Positions 53,761 through 63,214 are shown, counted from the first letter of the stretch. The stretch: DNA of 64,000 bases from Tissierella sp. (GCF_029266915.1 NZ_JARIEF010000120.1:1-64000), one strand, 5' to 3'. Numbers and translations: made by a program. The notes: generated from the sequence alone by a model not told the origin.

Positions 53761-54398
53761 TATAAATCCTCCTTCAAATTAGCATCTTTATTTTTTATTT
53801 CAATTATAAAATCAGAAAACTCTCTTCCTATATCTAGTGAATGGGTCACCATAATTAAGGTTTTATTATTTTCCTTGCTATAGTCAGCAAGAGAACTAAT
53901 AATCAGGTTTTCTGTTTTACTGTCTAAAGCTGATGAAGGCTCATCTAAGAGAAAGACCTGGGGATCAGCAATTATTACTCTTCCTAGGGCAACTCTTTGT
54001 TGTTCTCCTCCTGATAAATTTGAAGCCTCTTCATTTAAAGATTTATTTAATCCTAGTTTTTTCAGCATAGCAGTAAGTTCTTGATCGGGCAAAGCTTCTT
54101 TACCTGAAAATTTCCTGCCTATGAGTAAATTATCTCTTATATTTCCGGGGAAAATTGCTGGAGTTTGGCCTAACATTATAACTTCTCTTCTTAATTGAAC
54201 TGCATCTATCTCTTTTATATCTCTATTATTGTAAAGAATAGACCCGCTGTCTGGAGTGATCATTTTATTGAGCATTTTTAAAAATGTTGTTTTCCCACTG
54301 CCGCTTTTACCTACTATTGAAGTAATCTTATTTTCTTTTATCTTTAAGTCATGTATATTTAAAATTGATTTAAATTTTAGATCTTTTATCTGGAACAT
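53760..54398 (-). CDS. fetA: ABC exporter ATPase, FetA-like
   Basis: 212 residues: Walker A GKSGSGKTT, Q-loop LGQTPAIFPGNI, signature LSGGEQQRV, Walker B VFLLDEPSSAL, H-loop MVTHS. It is paired with the UPF0014 permease, as in FetAB (YbbL/YbbM) iron exporters. An 11-base direct repeat array lies about 110 bases upstream. ATG behind GGGAGGTACT. Exporting excess iron would match the catalase and redox enzymes nearby; this is inference. Confidence 0.92.
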   Translation of the reverse strand: MFQIKDLKFKSILNIHDLKIKENKITSIVGKSGSGKTTFLKMLNKMITPDSGSILYNNRDIKEIDAVQLRREVIMLGQTPAIFPGNIRDNLLIGRKFSGKEALPDQELTAMLKKLGLNKSLNEEASNLSGGEQQRVALGRVIIADPQVFLLDEPSSALDSKTENLIISSLADYSKENNKTLIMVTHSLDIGREFSDFIIEIKNKDANLKEDL

Positions 54399-54504
54399 AG
54401 TACCTCCCTAATTTACAGTTTTTAGGATTAACAATATAAATATTATACTGTTAATCCCATTTTTTAAATATCTTCATAATTACATCTACAAGAAAGTTAA
54501 GGTA

Positions 54505-54545
54505 TGTTTTCTTGATGTTTTCTTGGTGTTTTCTTGGTGTTTTCC
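54505..54545 (-). repeat. 11-base direct repeats upstream of fetA
   Basis: Three tandem copies of TGTTTTCTTGR plus a partial fourth (CAAGAAAACAC type on the coding strand). The period is one helical turn, so A-tracts or protein sites would fall on the same DNA face. Confidence 0.8.
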
Positions 54546-54568
54546 TTATCCTTACTTCCTAGTAGCTT

Positions 54569-55210
54569 TTAAAGACTATTTATATCTTCTTCATTTATAA
54601 TCCTATCCAGCATTTGTTCTATCTTAGCTAATGGCTGAGCTCCGTTTAAACCATGCTTTCCATCTACTACTAAAAAGGGCACACCGCTTATCCCATATGC
54701 TCTTGCCAGGCTTAGTTCCTTATTGACCTCTTCCAATGATTTTGGATTTTCGTAAGCTTCTTCCCATTTTTTAATATCTATACTAGTCTTTAAAAGAGCT
54801 TCTTTTATAACTTCAAACTCCTCTACATTTTTATTCTCAACAAATAAGGCATTTTGAAGCGCATCAAAAGCATCCCAGGCTATCCCATCGCCTCCTACTC
54901 TTTCAGCTGCTTTAACTGCTCGCAGAGCAGGGATAGATGTCGGAAATAAGAAGTCTGTCTCCCTTAAGCCTTCAATATTAAACCGGTGTAAATCATCATT
55001 TTCATTAGCATGTTCCCAATGCAAGGAAATTTCAGCTTTAGCTTTTTCTCTGCTTCCAAACATCTTATCAAAAGCTTCTTCTTCTGGAACCAAGGCAAAT
55101 GATCTATGAATAATCTCAAGTTCCGGTCTTTTTTCTTTTAATTGCCTCATTCGGTATGACATTGGAAAACAAAAACTGCATATAACATCATGAAAAAATT
55201 CAATTTTCAT
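54569..55210 (-). CDS. DsbA-family thiol oxidoreductase (FrnE-like)
   Basis: 213 residues, cytoplasmic. Thioredoxin-fold active site CSFC (Cys11, Cys14) in FFHDVICSFCFP, a helical insert, and the cis-proline loop SGVPFLVVDGKHGLNGAQP. This is the FrnE/2-hydroxychromene-2-carboxylate isomerase-like branch of DsbA. FrnE-type proteins act as thiol-disulfide oxidoreductases in oxidative stress. ATG behind GAGGAGAGATAGT. Single gene. Confidence 0.92.
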   Translation of the reverse strand: MKIEFFHDVICSFCFPMSYRMRQLKEKRPELEIIHRSFALVPEEEAFDKMFGSREKAKAEISLHWEHANENDDLHRFNIEGLRETDFLFPTSIPALRAVKAAERVGGDGIAWDAFDALQNALFVENKNVEEFEVIKEALLKTSIDIKKWEEAYENPKSLEEVNKELSLARAYGISGVPFLVVDGKHGLNGAQPLAKIEQMLDRIINEEDINSL

Positions 55211-55425
55211 ACTATCTCTCCTCGTATAATATGTTTAGAAGAACTTTTTATCAATTCTTCAAAACATATTTTTTATATTTTCTATTTGAGATATTCTAAT
55301 TCGGTAATTTAAGTGAAGAACTGCCTGCATTTAAGTTTGATGTTCCTTTAACAATACTTTTATACCCTATACTTATATTTTCAACTCTAAAACCAATAAT
55401 GTCTTTGCCAAATTTATAAAATAAG
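55211..55425. other. Intergenic region with a coding-like relic
   Basis: Minus-strand reading from about 55429 to a TAG at 55296 gives 43 codons ending GTSNLNAGSSSLKLPN with no start codon. It overlaps the pta terminator stem. It may be the tail of a lost gene or chance. Confidence 0.3.
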
Positions 55426-55466
55426 GCCCTCTATCTCTAATCAGACTAGATGGCCTTATTAATTAA
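55426..55466 (-). terminator. Terminator of pta
   Basis: AATAAGGCC and GGCCTTATT with an inner TAGA/TCTA stem, about 95 bases after the pta stop. Confidence 0.75.
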
Positions 55467-55557
55467 TAAATCCTTTAAATATTTACACTCTATGACAATA
55501 AATCTCTACTTACTCTTTGACTTTTAAAGTGAAAGTAAATTATTTAAATACAAAATC

Positions 55558-56559
55558 TTATTTGTTTTGATCAATAGCCTGAACAGCTGTTATAGCTACA
55601 ACTCCTACTATATCTTCAAAACTGCATCCTCTTGAAAGATCGTTTACAGGTTTAGCTATTCCCTGGGTTACAGGTCCGTAGGCTTCCGCCTTAGCTAATC
55701 TTTGAACTAACTTATATCCAATATTTCCAGCATCAAGATCTGGGAATATAAGAACATTAACATTACCCGCGACCTCATTGCCAGGAGCTTTTGCCTGTCC
55801 TATACTTGGAACAATCGCAGCATCAAGCTGGAACTCTCCGTCAATAGCGTACCCTGGATAAGCTTCTTTTGCTAAGCGTGTAGCTTCTACTACCTTGTCA
55901 ACATCTGCGTGATTTGCGCTTCCCATAGTTGAATGTGATAGCAGTCCTACAACTGGCTTTTCTTCAACTAGTATTTCAAATGATCGCGCTGAACTTCCAG
56001 CAATTGCTGCTAATTCTTCAGCATTTGGATTTTGAACTAATCCGCAGTCTGAAAATACAAATGTTCCATCAGAACCATACTCACAGTTTGGCACAACCAT
56101 AACAAAAAATGTTGAAACCAGCTTTGTTCCCGGCGATGTTTTTAAAATCTGAAGTGACGGACGAAGTACATCAGCTGTTGCATTTGCAGCTCCAGCTACC
56201 ATACCGTCTGCCCTACCTTTTTTTACCATCATAACGCCTAAGTAAAGTTCATCTTCTAATAAAATCTCTCTAGCTTTCTCTGTGGTCATGCCTTTCTTGC
56301 TGCGAAGTTCTGCAAATAATTCAACATAAGCATCCATTTCATCAAAACTATTAGGGTCAACAATTTTAGCTCCTGAAATATCTAAGCCATCTGCTTTTTC
56401 CATAATCTCTTTTTCGCTTCCTATCAAGATAATATCTGCAATTTTTTCCCTAAGTATTTCTTCAGCTGCCTGCAGTGTTCTTATATCAAGTGCTTCTGGA
56501 AGTACAATTGTCTGAACCTTGTTCTTTGCTCTGTCTTTAATGTTTTCAATAAATCCCAC
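55558..56559 (-). CDS. pta: Phosphate acetyltransferase
   Basis: 333 residues, the usual size of short (domain-only) Pta: IVLPEALDIRTLQAAEEI at the start, ADGMVAGAANATADVLRPSLQ, LLSHSTMGSANHADVDKV and AGNVNVLIFPDLDAGNIGYK near the end. It interconverts acetyl-CoA and acetyl phosphate, the step before ATP-yielding acetate kinase in fermentation. ackA, often adjacent, is not in this window. ATG behind GAGGGGGAAATTAAAG. Confidence 0.97.
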   Translation of the reverse strand: MGFIENIKDRAKNKVQTIVLPEALDIRTLQAAEEILREKIADIILIGSEKEIMEKADGLDISGAKIVDPNSFDEMDAYVELFAELRSKKGMTTEKAREILLEDELYLGVMMVKKGRADGMVAGAANATADVLRPSLQILKTSPGTKLVSTFFVMVVPNCEYGSDGTFVFSDCGLVQNPNAEELAAIAGSSARSFEILVEEKPVVGLLSHSTMGSANHADVDKVVEATRLAKEAYPGYAIDGEFQLDAAIVPSIGQAKAPGNEVAGNVNVLIFPDLDAGNIGYKLVQRLAKAEAYGPVTQGIAKPVNDLSRGCSFEDIVGVVAITAVQAIDQNK

Positions 56560-56706
56560 TTTAATTTCCCCCTCTATATATTATGGTCTAATCATATCAT
56601 CAATTTTATTTATAGTAAATACTTCCATGGAGTATCGGACTAACTATTTCTATTCGCAAAGTTCACGGTTAAATATTATAAGCCCGACTTAAGAGAGCAT
56701 GACACT

Positions 56707-57000
56707 TTAGATTGTAAAATAGAATCTAAGCACATAAAAATCCATTATCAGCTCTACTTTTATAGTATAGCTGATAACGGATTGATCTACATCTTCTGAA
56801 TTTATAACTAAATCTTTACCAGCTTTTGCTAGTTTTTCTCCAGATTCTTTTAATGGATTGTTTAAATAATCCAGCTTTAATTTTAGTGTTTCAGTATCCT
56901 CAAGAACTTCTTATATCTGAACTTGAACTTGATCTGTATTCACACCATCTAAGTTTTTAACTGTACTGTCAAAACTTAGATGGTATAAGGGTTTTAATAT
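56707..57000 (-). pseudogene. Decayed small gene downstream of the YdaT-like gene
   Basis: From about 57000 the minus strand reads in one frame SFDSTVKNLDGVNTDQVQVQI, then TAA at 56911-56913, then 67 codons with a protein-like composition (EVLEDTETLKLKLDYLN, KAGKDLVINSEDV, SYTIKVELIMDFYVL) to TAA at 56707. No start codon with a ribosome site exists in either part. A gene broken by a nonsense codon is the simplest reading. It could also be chance, since no homolog was checked. It lies just after the YdaT-like gene in the same direction. Confidence 0.5.
56944..56984. repeat. Perfect 14-base inverted repeat
   Basis: ACCATCTAAGTTTT and AAAACTTAGATGGT separated by 13 bases, with no T run on either side, so not a standard terminator. 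It overlaps the 5' part of the decayed gene at 56707-57000. Confidence 0.85.
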
Positions 57001-57016
57001 CTTTTTATATTTTTAT

Positions 57017-57439
57017 TTATTCTGTTTTTTTGTATGATCTTACCTTAACTCCTTTGTTTTCAGCTATTTCTTTAGCTCGTTCTTGGGCTTGTTTTTTGGT
57101 TTTATGTTTTGAATCTGCTCTCTTTGCACCTTCTGTAATTACCATCCACATTTCTTCCTCTCTGTCATATCTAACCTCTACATCTTTATCCTGCAGCCTA
57201 GAAGAAGTGTCTTTGGGATCATTCTTGTGATTGGTAATATCCTTGTCTTTGAGTTCTCTTTTAGCCCCTTTATCTGCATCTTCAACCCATTCCTTAGCCT
57301 GAGAAATAGAAATCGGTATAGCTCGATCTTCTTCATAGCCTTCTTTTACCATGGCATTTGCAATATCAATAGCCTTTCTCCTTACTATAGAATCTAGATT
57401 TTTCATTGAAGCGGGATAATCTTTTTCATTCCAAGGCAT
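57017..57439 (-). CDS. YdaT-like protein with C-terminal DUF2188 domain
   Basis: 140 residues. The N-terminal MPWNEKDYPASMKNLDSIVRR block and IDIANAMVKEGYEEDRAIPIS match Bacillus YdaT and ChaB-like proteins; the C-terminal 50 residues (VRYDREEEMWMVITEGAKRAD, then KTKKQAQERAKEIAENKGVKV) are a DUF2188 domain. Relatives belong to general-stress regulons; molecular role unknown. ATG behind TAGGAGGAGATAGT. Confidence 0.88.
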   Translation of the reverse strand: MPWNEKDYPASMKNLDSIVRRKAIDIANAMVKEGYEEDRAIPISISQAKEWVEDADKGAKRELKDKDITNHKNDPKDTSSRLQDKDVEVRYDREEEMWMVITEGAKRADSKHKTKKQAQERAKEIAENKGVKVRSYKKTE

Positions 57440-57496
57440 ACTATCTCCTCCTATTTAACTTTATTATTTAAAGTTACATTTATCTTTAAATATACT

Positions 57497-58390
57497 TTAT
57501 AAATTAATAGGCTGGCCTCCGGTAACTCCGTATATCTGTCCTGTTACGTAACTACTCTCTTGGGATGCTAATAAGACATAAATCGGTGCTAATTCTACAG
57601 GCTGACCTGCCCTTTCAAGCTCTGAACTCTGTCCAAACTCCGGAAGAGCTCCTTCAGGCTGACCATGGTCGAGTTGAAGCGGAGTCCAGATAGGTCCCGG
57701 CGCTACGCCGTTTACTCTTACTCCTTTTTCTGCAAAGTAGCTTGATAAGTTAACTATAAAGTTGCTTATAGCTGCCTTGGTAGCTGCATAATCCAGCAAA
57801 GGAGAACTTGGATTAAATGACTGAACTGAAGAAGTTGCAATTATAGTGCTTCCTGGCCTTAAGTGTTCTTCAGCAGTTTTTACAGTTTCAAACATACTGA
57901 TAATATTTACCTTAAATGTATCTTCTACCTGCTTGATAGAAAGATCGCTCAAGGATGTATGAGCTATCTGCTGGGCAGCATTTAAAACTAATATATCCAG
58001 CTGACCAAAAGCTTCAAGAGTTTTTTCAACGATTTCACTTGCTGCTCCCTCTTCTCTGAGATCATATGGAAGTAGGAGAACTTTTCTTCCAGCCTCTTCT
58101 ATATGATGCTTAACTTCCTGGGCATCTTCTTCTTCACCCGGGAAAAATTGTATAGCCACATTGGCTCCCTCTCTTGCATAAGCTATAGCTGCAGCACGTC
58201 CAATTCCAGAGTCTCCCCCGGTGATGAGTGCATTTCTTCCCTCTAATCGATTGTGCCCTTTATAACTTTCCTCCCCACAGTCCGGCTTAGGGTCCATATA
58301 TTTTTGCAGAGCAGGTGTGCCCTGTTCCTGATCTGGAAACTTTTCAGTATAATACATCTTTCTCGGATCAGTTAAATTATTATTTTTCAT
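57497..58390 (-). CDS. General-stress type short-chain dehydrogenase
   Basis: About 297 residues. The N-terminal 45 residues (DPRKMYYTEKFPDQEQGTP) are the extension typical of the YhdF/YdaD/GspA-regulon-type SDRs. Then come the nucleotide motif TGGDSGIGRAAA, NAAQ, the catalytic Ser in ATSSVQSF, YAATK with Tyr and Lys, and a C-terminal VTGQIYGVTGGQPINL. NAD(P)-dependent oxidoreductase, substrate unknown. Start ATG 58390 behind GAGGAGTTGGTTTTA; a GTG three codons upstream is unlikely. It lies near other stress-type genes (YdaT-like, DUF4385). Confidence 0.93.
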   Translation of the reverse strand: MKNNNLTDPRKMYYTEKFPDQEQGTPALQKYMDPKPDCGEESYKGHNRLEGRNALITGGDSGIGRAAAIAYAREGANVAIQFFPGEEEDAQEVKHHIEEAGRKVLLLPYDLREEGAASEIVEKTLEAFGQLDILVLNAAQQIAHTSLSDLSIKQVEDTFKVNIISMFETVKTAEEHLRPGSTIIATSSVQSFNPSSPLLDYAATKAAISNFIVNLSSYFAEKGVRVNGVAPGPIWTPLQLDHGQPEGALPEFGQSSELERAGQPVELAPIYVLLASQESSYVTGQIYGVTGGQPINL

Positions 58391-58494
58391 TAAAACCAAC
58401 TCCTCAAATTATTTTATACCTTAATATTTTAGAAACAGCTTAAACTCTATTTCCATATATTTATACCCACAAGGGGACTTATTTAAAATTTTAT

Positions 58495-58941
58495 CTAACT
58501 GTATCTCTTTTGATGTGCTTTTTTAAGCTTCAGATAATATTCATCTTCTCTTGCCATCTTCCATTTTTCTTGAAAGATTTCAGCAGACTTTGCCTTTTGC
58601 GGATCAAAGTCTATTTCTTTGACCTCTCCATCTTTATCATACTTTGTTCCGCTCTTATGGTTAGCATATCTTCTTGATCTGGTGTAGCCCATCTGAAGGA
58701 ATTTTCTGGCCATATCCATACCCACAAAATCATCTTTCCCCTTATACTTTAAAAACATATCATAAATCTTTTCAGAAGACTCTCTTGCAATTTCTGGAGT
58801 TTTAAATCTCCAGTGAGGCAGGATCTCACCCTTATAAGGCTCAACCAAAAGTACTCCTTGCTCTCCCCTGCCTACCCTGTAGAGTTCAGGTTGGGCGCGA
58901 AAATCTATTTTATCAAAATCTAAATCATAATCAAAGGCCAT
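58495..58941 (-). CDS. DUF4385 domain protein
   Basis: 148 residues covering the whole domain: MAFDYDLDFDKIDFRAQPEL, GRGEQGVLLVEPYKGEILPHW, DFVGMDMARKFLQMGYTRSR. DUF4385 proteins are small, basic and uncharacterised, frequent in halotolerant and stress-exposed bacteria. ATG behind AAAAGGAGGTTGTGAA. Same direction as the SDR and YdaT-like genes but separated from the SDR gene by 104 bases. Confidence 0.88.
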   Translation of the reverse strand: MAFDYDLDFDKIDFRAQPELYRVGRGEQGVLLVEPYKGEILPHWRFKTPEIARESSEKIYDMFLKYKGKDDFVGMDMARKFLQMGYTRSRRYANHKSGTKYDKDGEVKEIDFDPQKAKSAEIFQEKWKMAREDEYYLKLKKAHQKRYS

Positions 58942-59160
58942 TTCACAACCTCCTTTTCTCTTTAAATTTAATAAACTTTTATATTTTTAATTATTTTACC
59001 CATTTTTTATAATACAAAATCCAAAGTATTTACATATTTAGTTTATTTTTTGGTAACATTATATATAAAATCTTATTATTTGATTTAATATTTCTTTCAC
59101 TAAGTCGATATAAACTATAATAGAATTAATATATAAAATATTATAAAAAAGGTGATAGAG

Positions 59161-59691
59161 ATGAAGATTGAAAACTACAATGCTTTTAACCTAAAAAAAG
59201 ATTTATCAAATACTAAAAATAAGTTAAATGATACTAAAACTGCTTCAGAGCTTTTGAAAATCAATAAAACTCCTGCTAAAGATAAGGTCTATATTTCAAA
59301 AGAAGCTAAAATTTTTTTAGAGGAGCAGTCACTTATAGAAAAAGATGATAAAGACAATGAAGCTGAAATGTTTAAAGATATGCTCAGACAAGTCAAAGAG
59401 TCCTCAGATCCAAAAAATAATCCTTACAGCGGTATGATGAAATGCATCGAGATAGCCGCTAGAATAATAAACGGCGATAAGGTTCCTGCTAAAGATGAAC
59501 AGTTTCTTATGGAAAATGAGCCTAAAATGTATACAAGCGCAGTGATGCTAAGGCAGCAAAAAGAAAGCCCTAAAAAGTATGACAGCTTGTTAGAGGATGA
59601 AGATAATAAAGATATCACCTCACAGGCCGAAGCTGATATTGAGTCCTTATCAGTTGAAATCTCCTCTTCAGAAACTGAAATAAGCGAATAA
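59161..59691 (+). CDS. Hypothetical protein, FlgM-like at the N-terminus
   Basis: About 176 residues, highly charged, no membrane segment. The N-terminal part (NKTPAKDKVYISKEAKIFLEE) recalls the short unstructured stretch of FlgM-type or flagellar-operon proteins (KDKVxISxEAK), followed by a helical domain (AEMFKDMLRQVKESSDPKNN, MMKCIEIAARIINGDKVPAKD) and a Ser/Glu tail. No family is claimed. ATG 59161 behind AAAAAGGTGATAGAG. It is a lone plus-strand gene between minus-strand genes. Confidence 0.72.
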   Translation: MKIENYNAFNLKKDLSNTKNKLNDTKTASELLKINKTPAKDKVYISKEAKIFLEEQSLIEKDDKDNEAEMFKDMLRQVKESSDPKNNPYSGMMKCIEIAARIINGDKVPAKDEQFLMENEPKMYTSAVMLRQQKESPKKYDSLLEDEDNKDITSQAEADIESLSVEISSSETEISE

Positions 59692-59709
59692 AAACATTTA
59701 CTTGATATT

Positions 59710-59750
59710 AAAAAACCTTTAACCCCATTGAAGCTGATGGGGTTAAAGGT
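59710..59750 (-). terminator. Terminator of the 5'-nucleotidase gene
   Basis: ACCTTTAACCCCAT and ATGGGGTTAAAGGT around an 8-base loop, followed by TTTTTT on the minus strand. Confidence 0.92.
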
Positions 59751-59822
59751 CCTAGGAATCCTTCTTGCTCTTGTAAAGCTACAGGAATAATATTCAATCT
59801 ATAAATATCATCCTTGTAGCTT

Positions 59823-61295
59823 CTATTTTCTATAGACTAAGCGCCCTTCTATCTCCTCATTAACATTGGAGTGGGTTCTTAGCCACTCTTCAATAACATC
59901 ATAATCAGAAGTACTGACAACTTTTCCAAGCCCCAGAGCTTTAAGTTCTTCTGCGTCTAGTCCTATGTTTTTCTTAGAATTTGCAGCGTGATATCCTTGG
60001 ATTGTAAGAGTATACTCTTTATCATTAACAACTTCCCTATTATTTACCTTTAGAGACTCGAGTCTTTTCTTGGACTCTGAATAAATCGCTTCTATATTTT
60101 TATTGACCTGAAAATACTCACCTTCACCATTTCTATTTTCTGCCTGCATAATATGATTGAAAATAATCTTAACCTGCTCTCCTGTTACGCAGTACTTTAT
60201 AAGGCTGTCTTCATAAGGATATCCGGCCTTTAAACTTCCAAGAGTAATAACCGGTCCTAATTCATTGGACCTTATTGAACCTGAACCCAAAAGCATAATA
60301 TCCGTCTGAGCTACGTCTGCCAAGGCATCTGCAAACAGATTTCCTAGGGAAGTTTCTTCTTCTCTTGAAGGATGGGTAAGTTTCTTTGATAGCCTTGATA
60401 TTATAACATTATACTTCTCATCTACCCGATCCTTATAACCGTGTAAAAACTCCTCCAAACTTTCATCAACTTCAGCTGTTTCACTATTAATTGGAACCAG
60501 TTCCCATTTCCACTCGCTGATTGAATTTGTCTTTTCATCTACTACAATATCAAAGCGTCCTATTTGGTCTGTACCGTATCCAGCCTGGGCAATGATAATA
60601 TCATTAACAATCTCTGGTTGGTCTAATACAGTGTGGGTGTGGCCTCCCAGAATCATATCTACTCCCCACTCTGGCTTTAGAAGCTCTGCAAGTTTTAAAT
60701 CTGATTCAAAGCCAATATGAGTTAGAGCTACAGTTAAATCTATATCATGATTTTTATAAGCATTACATATTTTTCCTACCTCTTCAGCCGCATCTTCAAT
60801 CGATACAAAGGTTCCGATTAATTTATCAAGGGCTATCTTGTCCATTACCATTTCAGTAATAATACCGATAAACATTATATCAAATCCACCTACATTTATA
60901 ATCTTATAGGGTGTCATCAATCTTTTTCCATAGTGTTTAATATAAAGGTTGGCATTAACAATAGGAAAGTTTGCCACCTTTTCAAGAAACAATAGGTGAG
61001 GCAGACCATAGTCCACTTCATGGTTTCCAAGCGTTGCAACGTCAGGTGATAGAAAATTCATCAGCTGCATAGTTGAAACCCCTTTGTACTCTGAATCAAT
61101 AATAGAGCCTTGGATCATATCTCCAGAAATCGTATAGATAACATTGTCCTCTTGTGCTCTGACCTTATTTATATAACCAGAAAGCAAACCCAGCCCGCCT
61201 ATAAGTTTTTCACTTCCTTCTTCTGTTTCAGCCATAAAATCTCCATGCATATCATTAGAATGGAGTATTGTAAACTTCTGCTCCTTCTTTTTCAT
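59823..61295 (-). CDS. Cytosolic metallophosphoesterase/5'-nucleotidase (YunD-like)
   Basis: 490 residues. Metallophosphatase motifs in order: ILHSNDMHGDF, GDMIQGS, TLGNHEVDYG, VALTHIGFE and GGHTHTV; then a C-terminal 5'-nucleotidase domain (GNLFADALADVAQTDI, GSGSIRSNELGP). There is no signal peptide, unlike UshA, so the enzyme is cytoplasmic, as Bacillus YunD. It hydrolyses nucleotides or nucleotide-like phosphates with two metal ions. ATG preceded by AGAGGAGGCTGAAG. Confidence 0.93.
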   Translation of the reverse strand: MKKKEQKFTILHSNDMHGDFMAETEEGSEKLIGGLGLLSGYINKVRAQEDNVIYTISGDMIQGSIIDSEYKGVSTMQLMNFLSPDVATLGNHEVDYGLPHLLFLEKVANFPIVNANLYIKHYGKRLMTPYKIINVGGFDIMFIGIITEMVMDKIALDKLIGTFVSIEDAAEEVGKICNAYKNHDIDLTVALTHIGFESDLKLAELLKPEWGVDMILGGHTHTVLDQPEIVNDIIIAQAGYGTDQIGRFDIVVDEKTNSISEWKWELVPINSETAEVDESLEEFLHGYKDRVDEKYNVIISRLSKKLTHPSREEETSLGNLFADALADVAQTDIMLLGSGSIRSNELGPVITLGSLKAGYPYEDSLIKYCVTGEQVKIIFNHIMQAENRNGEGEYFQVNKNIEAIYSESKKRLESLKVNNREVVNDKEYTLTIQGYHAANSKKNIGLDAEELKALGLGKVVSTSDYDVIEEWLRTHSNVNEEIEGRLVYRK

Positions 61296-61512
61296 CTTCA
61301 GCCTCCTCTTATCTAAGTTTTACTAACCTTGCTTTATCCGACACTTCATCTAGTTTCTGCTAAAACTACTTGTTTTTTGTCTTGATTGTATATTATCATA
61401 ATTTATCTTTCATCAAACAATAGAATTCTTCTTTTTAAATTGTTTTATAGAAAGCTATTGCATCTACTTCGGACCTTAAATCATTGGATTAATAACATAT
61501 ATAGAAAATAGT

Positions 61513-61548
61513 AATAAAAAATAAGAAGAGGGCAAAATTCCCTCTTCC
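61513..61548 (-). terminator. Terminator of the second MFS gene
   Basis: GAAGAGGG and CCCTCTTC with a 7-base loop followed by TTATTTTTT on the minus strand. A separate palindrome, CATTGAG-TG-CTCAATG, lies between it and the stop codon. Confidence 0.88.
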
Positions 61549-61581
61549 AGCCTATCATTGAGTGCTCAATGGAGTTTAGTT

Positions 61582-62877
61582 TTATTTAGTATAAATATTT
61601 TTACATTTTGTTTCAGTAACTAAAAAAGAAAATACTAAAGCTATTAGAGCTGAAACTACTACTGCTATAAATGCGTTTGTATAAGCAGCATCAACACTTA
61701 AATCTTTTGCAAGATTTATGTCAATTATTTTTCCAGAAATCAACATAAGAATTGCTGCAAAACTAAATCCTACTGTATTTACTATAGACATTGCCATCCC
61801 TGAGAGCTTAGGATCACTAACCTCCTTGCTCACTGACCAACACAAGACTCCTATTGATGAAGAAAAACCAACTAGAAATATTAGTATAGCCATTATAAAT
61901 ACCGGCGGCTTTAGAAAAACCAATAAAGACCAAGCAAGGACTGTGATAGCTGCAAGTATTATGGTAGGAAGCTTTCTCCTTTTAAGTTTATCTGATATTC
62001 CTCCGATAATCAGATTCGATGCACCCGCTAGTAATAATACGGCTGAAATAAGATTCGCTGCATAAGTTTTGCTAAGACCATAAACCGAAACAATATATGA
62101 AACTCCAAATGTTCCAGTAAAGAGTAAGAAACCTCCGATAACTCCTCCAAATACAAAAGCAGGATACCAAACCTTAGGATTCTTAACCACTTCTAGCAGC
62201 TGAGATGATAGACTTCTGCTATCAATTTCGGTCTCTTTTTCTTTCTCCTGAGGATTTACTGGTTCAAATCCCATTTCCATAGGAGTATTTTTAACAAATA
62301 TTCCAGCTAAGACGGCAAGTATTAAGGTTATAACACCCATGGCTACAAAAGAACTTCTCCATCCTATAAGTCCCACCAATATTATAAGAGGTGTCTGGGC
62401 AAGCAAGCCTCCAAGACTTCCTATAAAGCTTGTCAGACCACTCATAGACGCAAACTTATCGGCAGGATACCAGTTGGATTGAATCTTAAGTATACATAAA
62501 AATACTACAGATACTCCCACTCCAACTAAAAGTCTGCCAAAGTAAGCCATTGGTATATTCCTCGACAGGGCAAATATTATAGAACCTATAGCTGCAACTA
62601 CAGAACCCATTATAACCGTTTTCTTAGGACCTAAACTATCTGCTAGAACACCTGCAGGTATCTGCATTATAGTGTAGGCATAAAAATACATCGCTCCTAA
62701 ATTTGCAATCTGTGTAGATGTCATTCCAAATGATTTGTTAAGATCATCTACTATAACCCCAACTGAAAGTCTGTGAAAAAATACTATAAGATAAATAGCA
62801 ACAAGTATACCCCAAACCATCCACCTATAAAAGTTTATGCTCTGCTTCTTTTCCATAGATTTATTTTGTAAATCCAT
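61582..62877 (-). CDS. MFS transporter
   Basis: About 431 residues, 12 membrane helices: FHRLSVGVIVDDLNKSFG, MQIPAGVLADSLGPKKTVIMG (the helix 2/3 loop signature) and GRLLVGVGVSVVFLCILK. The central loop is charged (NPQEKEKETEIDSRS). It resembles sugar-phosphate/organic-acid or multidrug carriers of the ACS-like type; substrate unknown. ATG 62877 (MDLQNKSMEK) follows GGAGGAGATATGG; the Met at 62892 lies ahead of that site. It is divergent from an M20 peptidase gene. Confidence 0.88.
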   Translation of the reverse strand: MDLQNKSMEKKQSINFYRWMVWGILVAIYLIVFFHRLSVGVIVDDLNKSFGMTSTQIANLGAMYFYAYTIMQIPAGVLADSLGPKKTVIMGSVVAAIGSIIFALSRNIPMAYFGRLLVGVGVSVVFLCILKIQSNWYPADKFASMSGLTSFIGSLGGLLAQTPLIILVGLIGWRSSFVAMGVITLILAVLAGIFVKNTPMEMGFEPVNPQEKEKETEIDSRSLSSQLLEVVKNPKVWYPAFVFGGVIGGFLLFTGTFGVSYIVSVYGLSKTYAANLISAVLLLAGASNLIIGGISDKLKRRKLPTIILAAITVLAWSLLVFLKPPVFIMAILIFLVGFSSSIGVLCWSVSKEVSDPKLSGMAMSIVNTVGFSFAAILMLISGKIIDINLAKDLSVDAAYTNAFIAVVVSALIALVFSFLVTETKCKNIYTK

Positions 62878-63214
62878 CCATATCTCCTCCATAATCTATA
62901 TTTAATGTTTAATAATACCATATTTAGAAGATTTTCAAAGTTTAAAGAGAAATTTGTCTATCTAGAATAGATTATTACCCCATTATATAAAAATCAATAC
63001 TATCAGATAGATTTATAATTTTAAAAATTCCAGCATTATTCGATCCTATTATTTTCTCTATCCAATAATCCTTAGATATTTTCTTTATCATTTTGGGTAG
63101 TAGTATATTATAGCTTAAAATAAAATATTAACTAGCCAACAAAACCATTTTTTATAAAAAATATAATAGCTGCCTTTTATTAGGTGGGATAATAACAAGA
63201 TGTTTTAGAGAATT
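62878..63214. other. Divergent intergenic region, MFS / M20 peptidase
   Basis: Very AT-rich, includes ATTTTTTATAAAAAAT near 63148. Both promoters should be here. No gene seen. Confidence 0.4.

Noticed and set aside
55296-55429. 43-codon minus-strand frame ending in a Ser/Asn-rich tail
   Set aside because: No start codon and overlap with the pta terminator; too short to call a gene.
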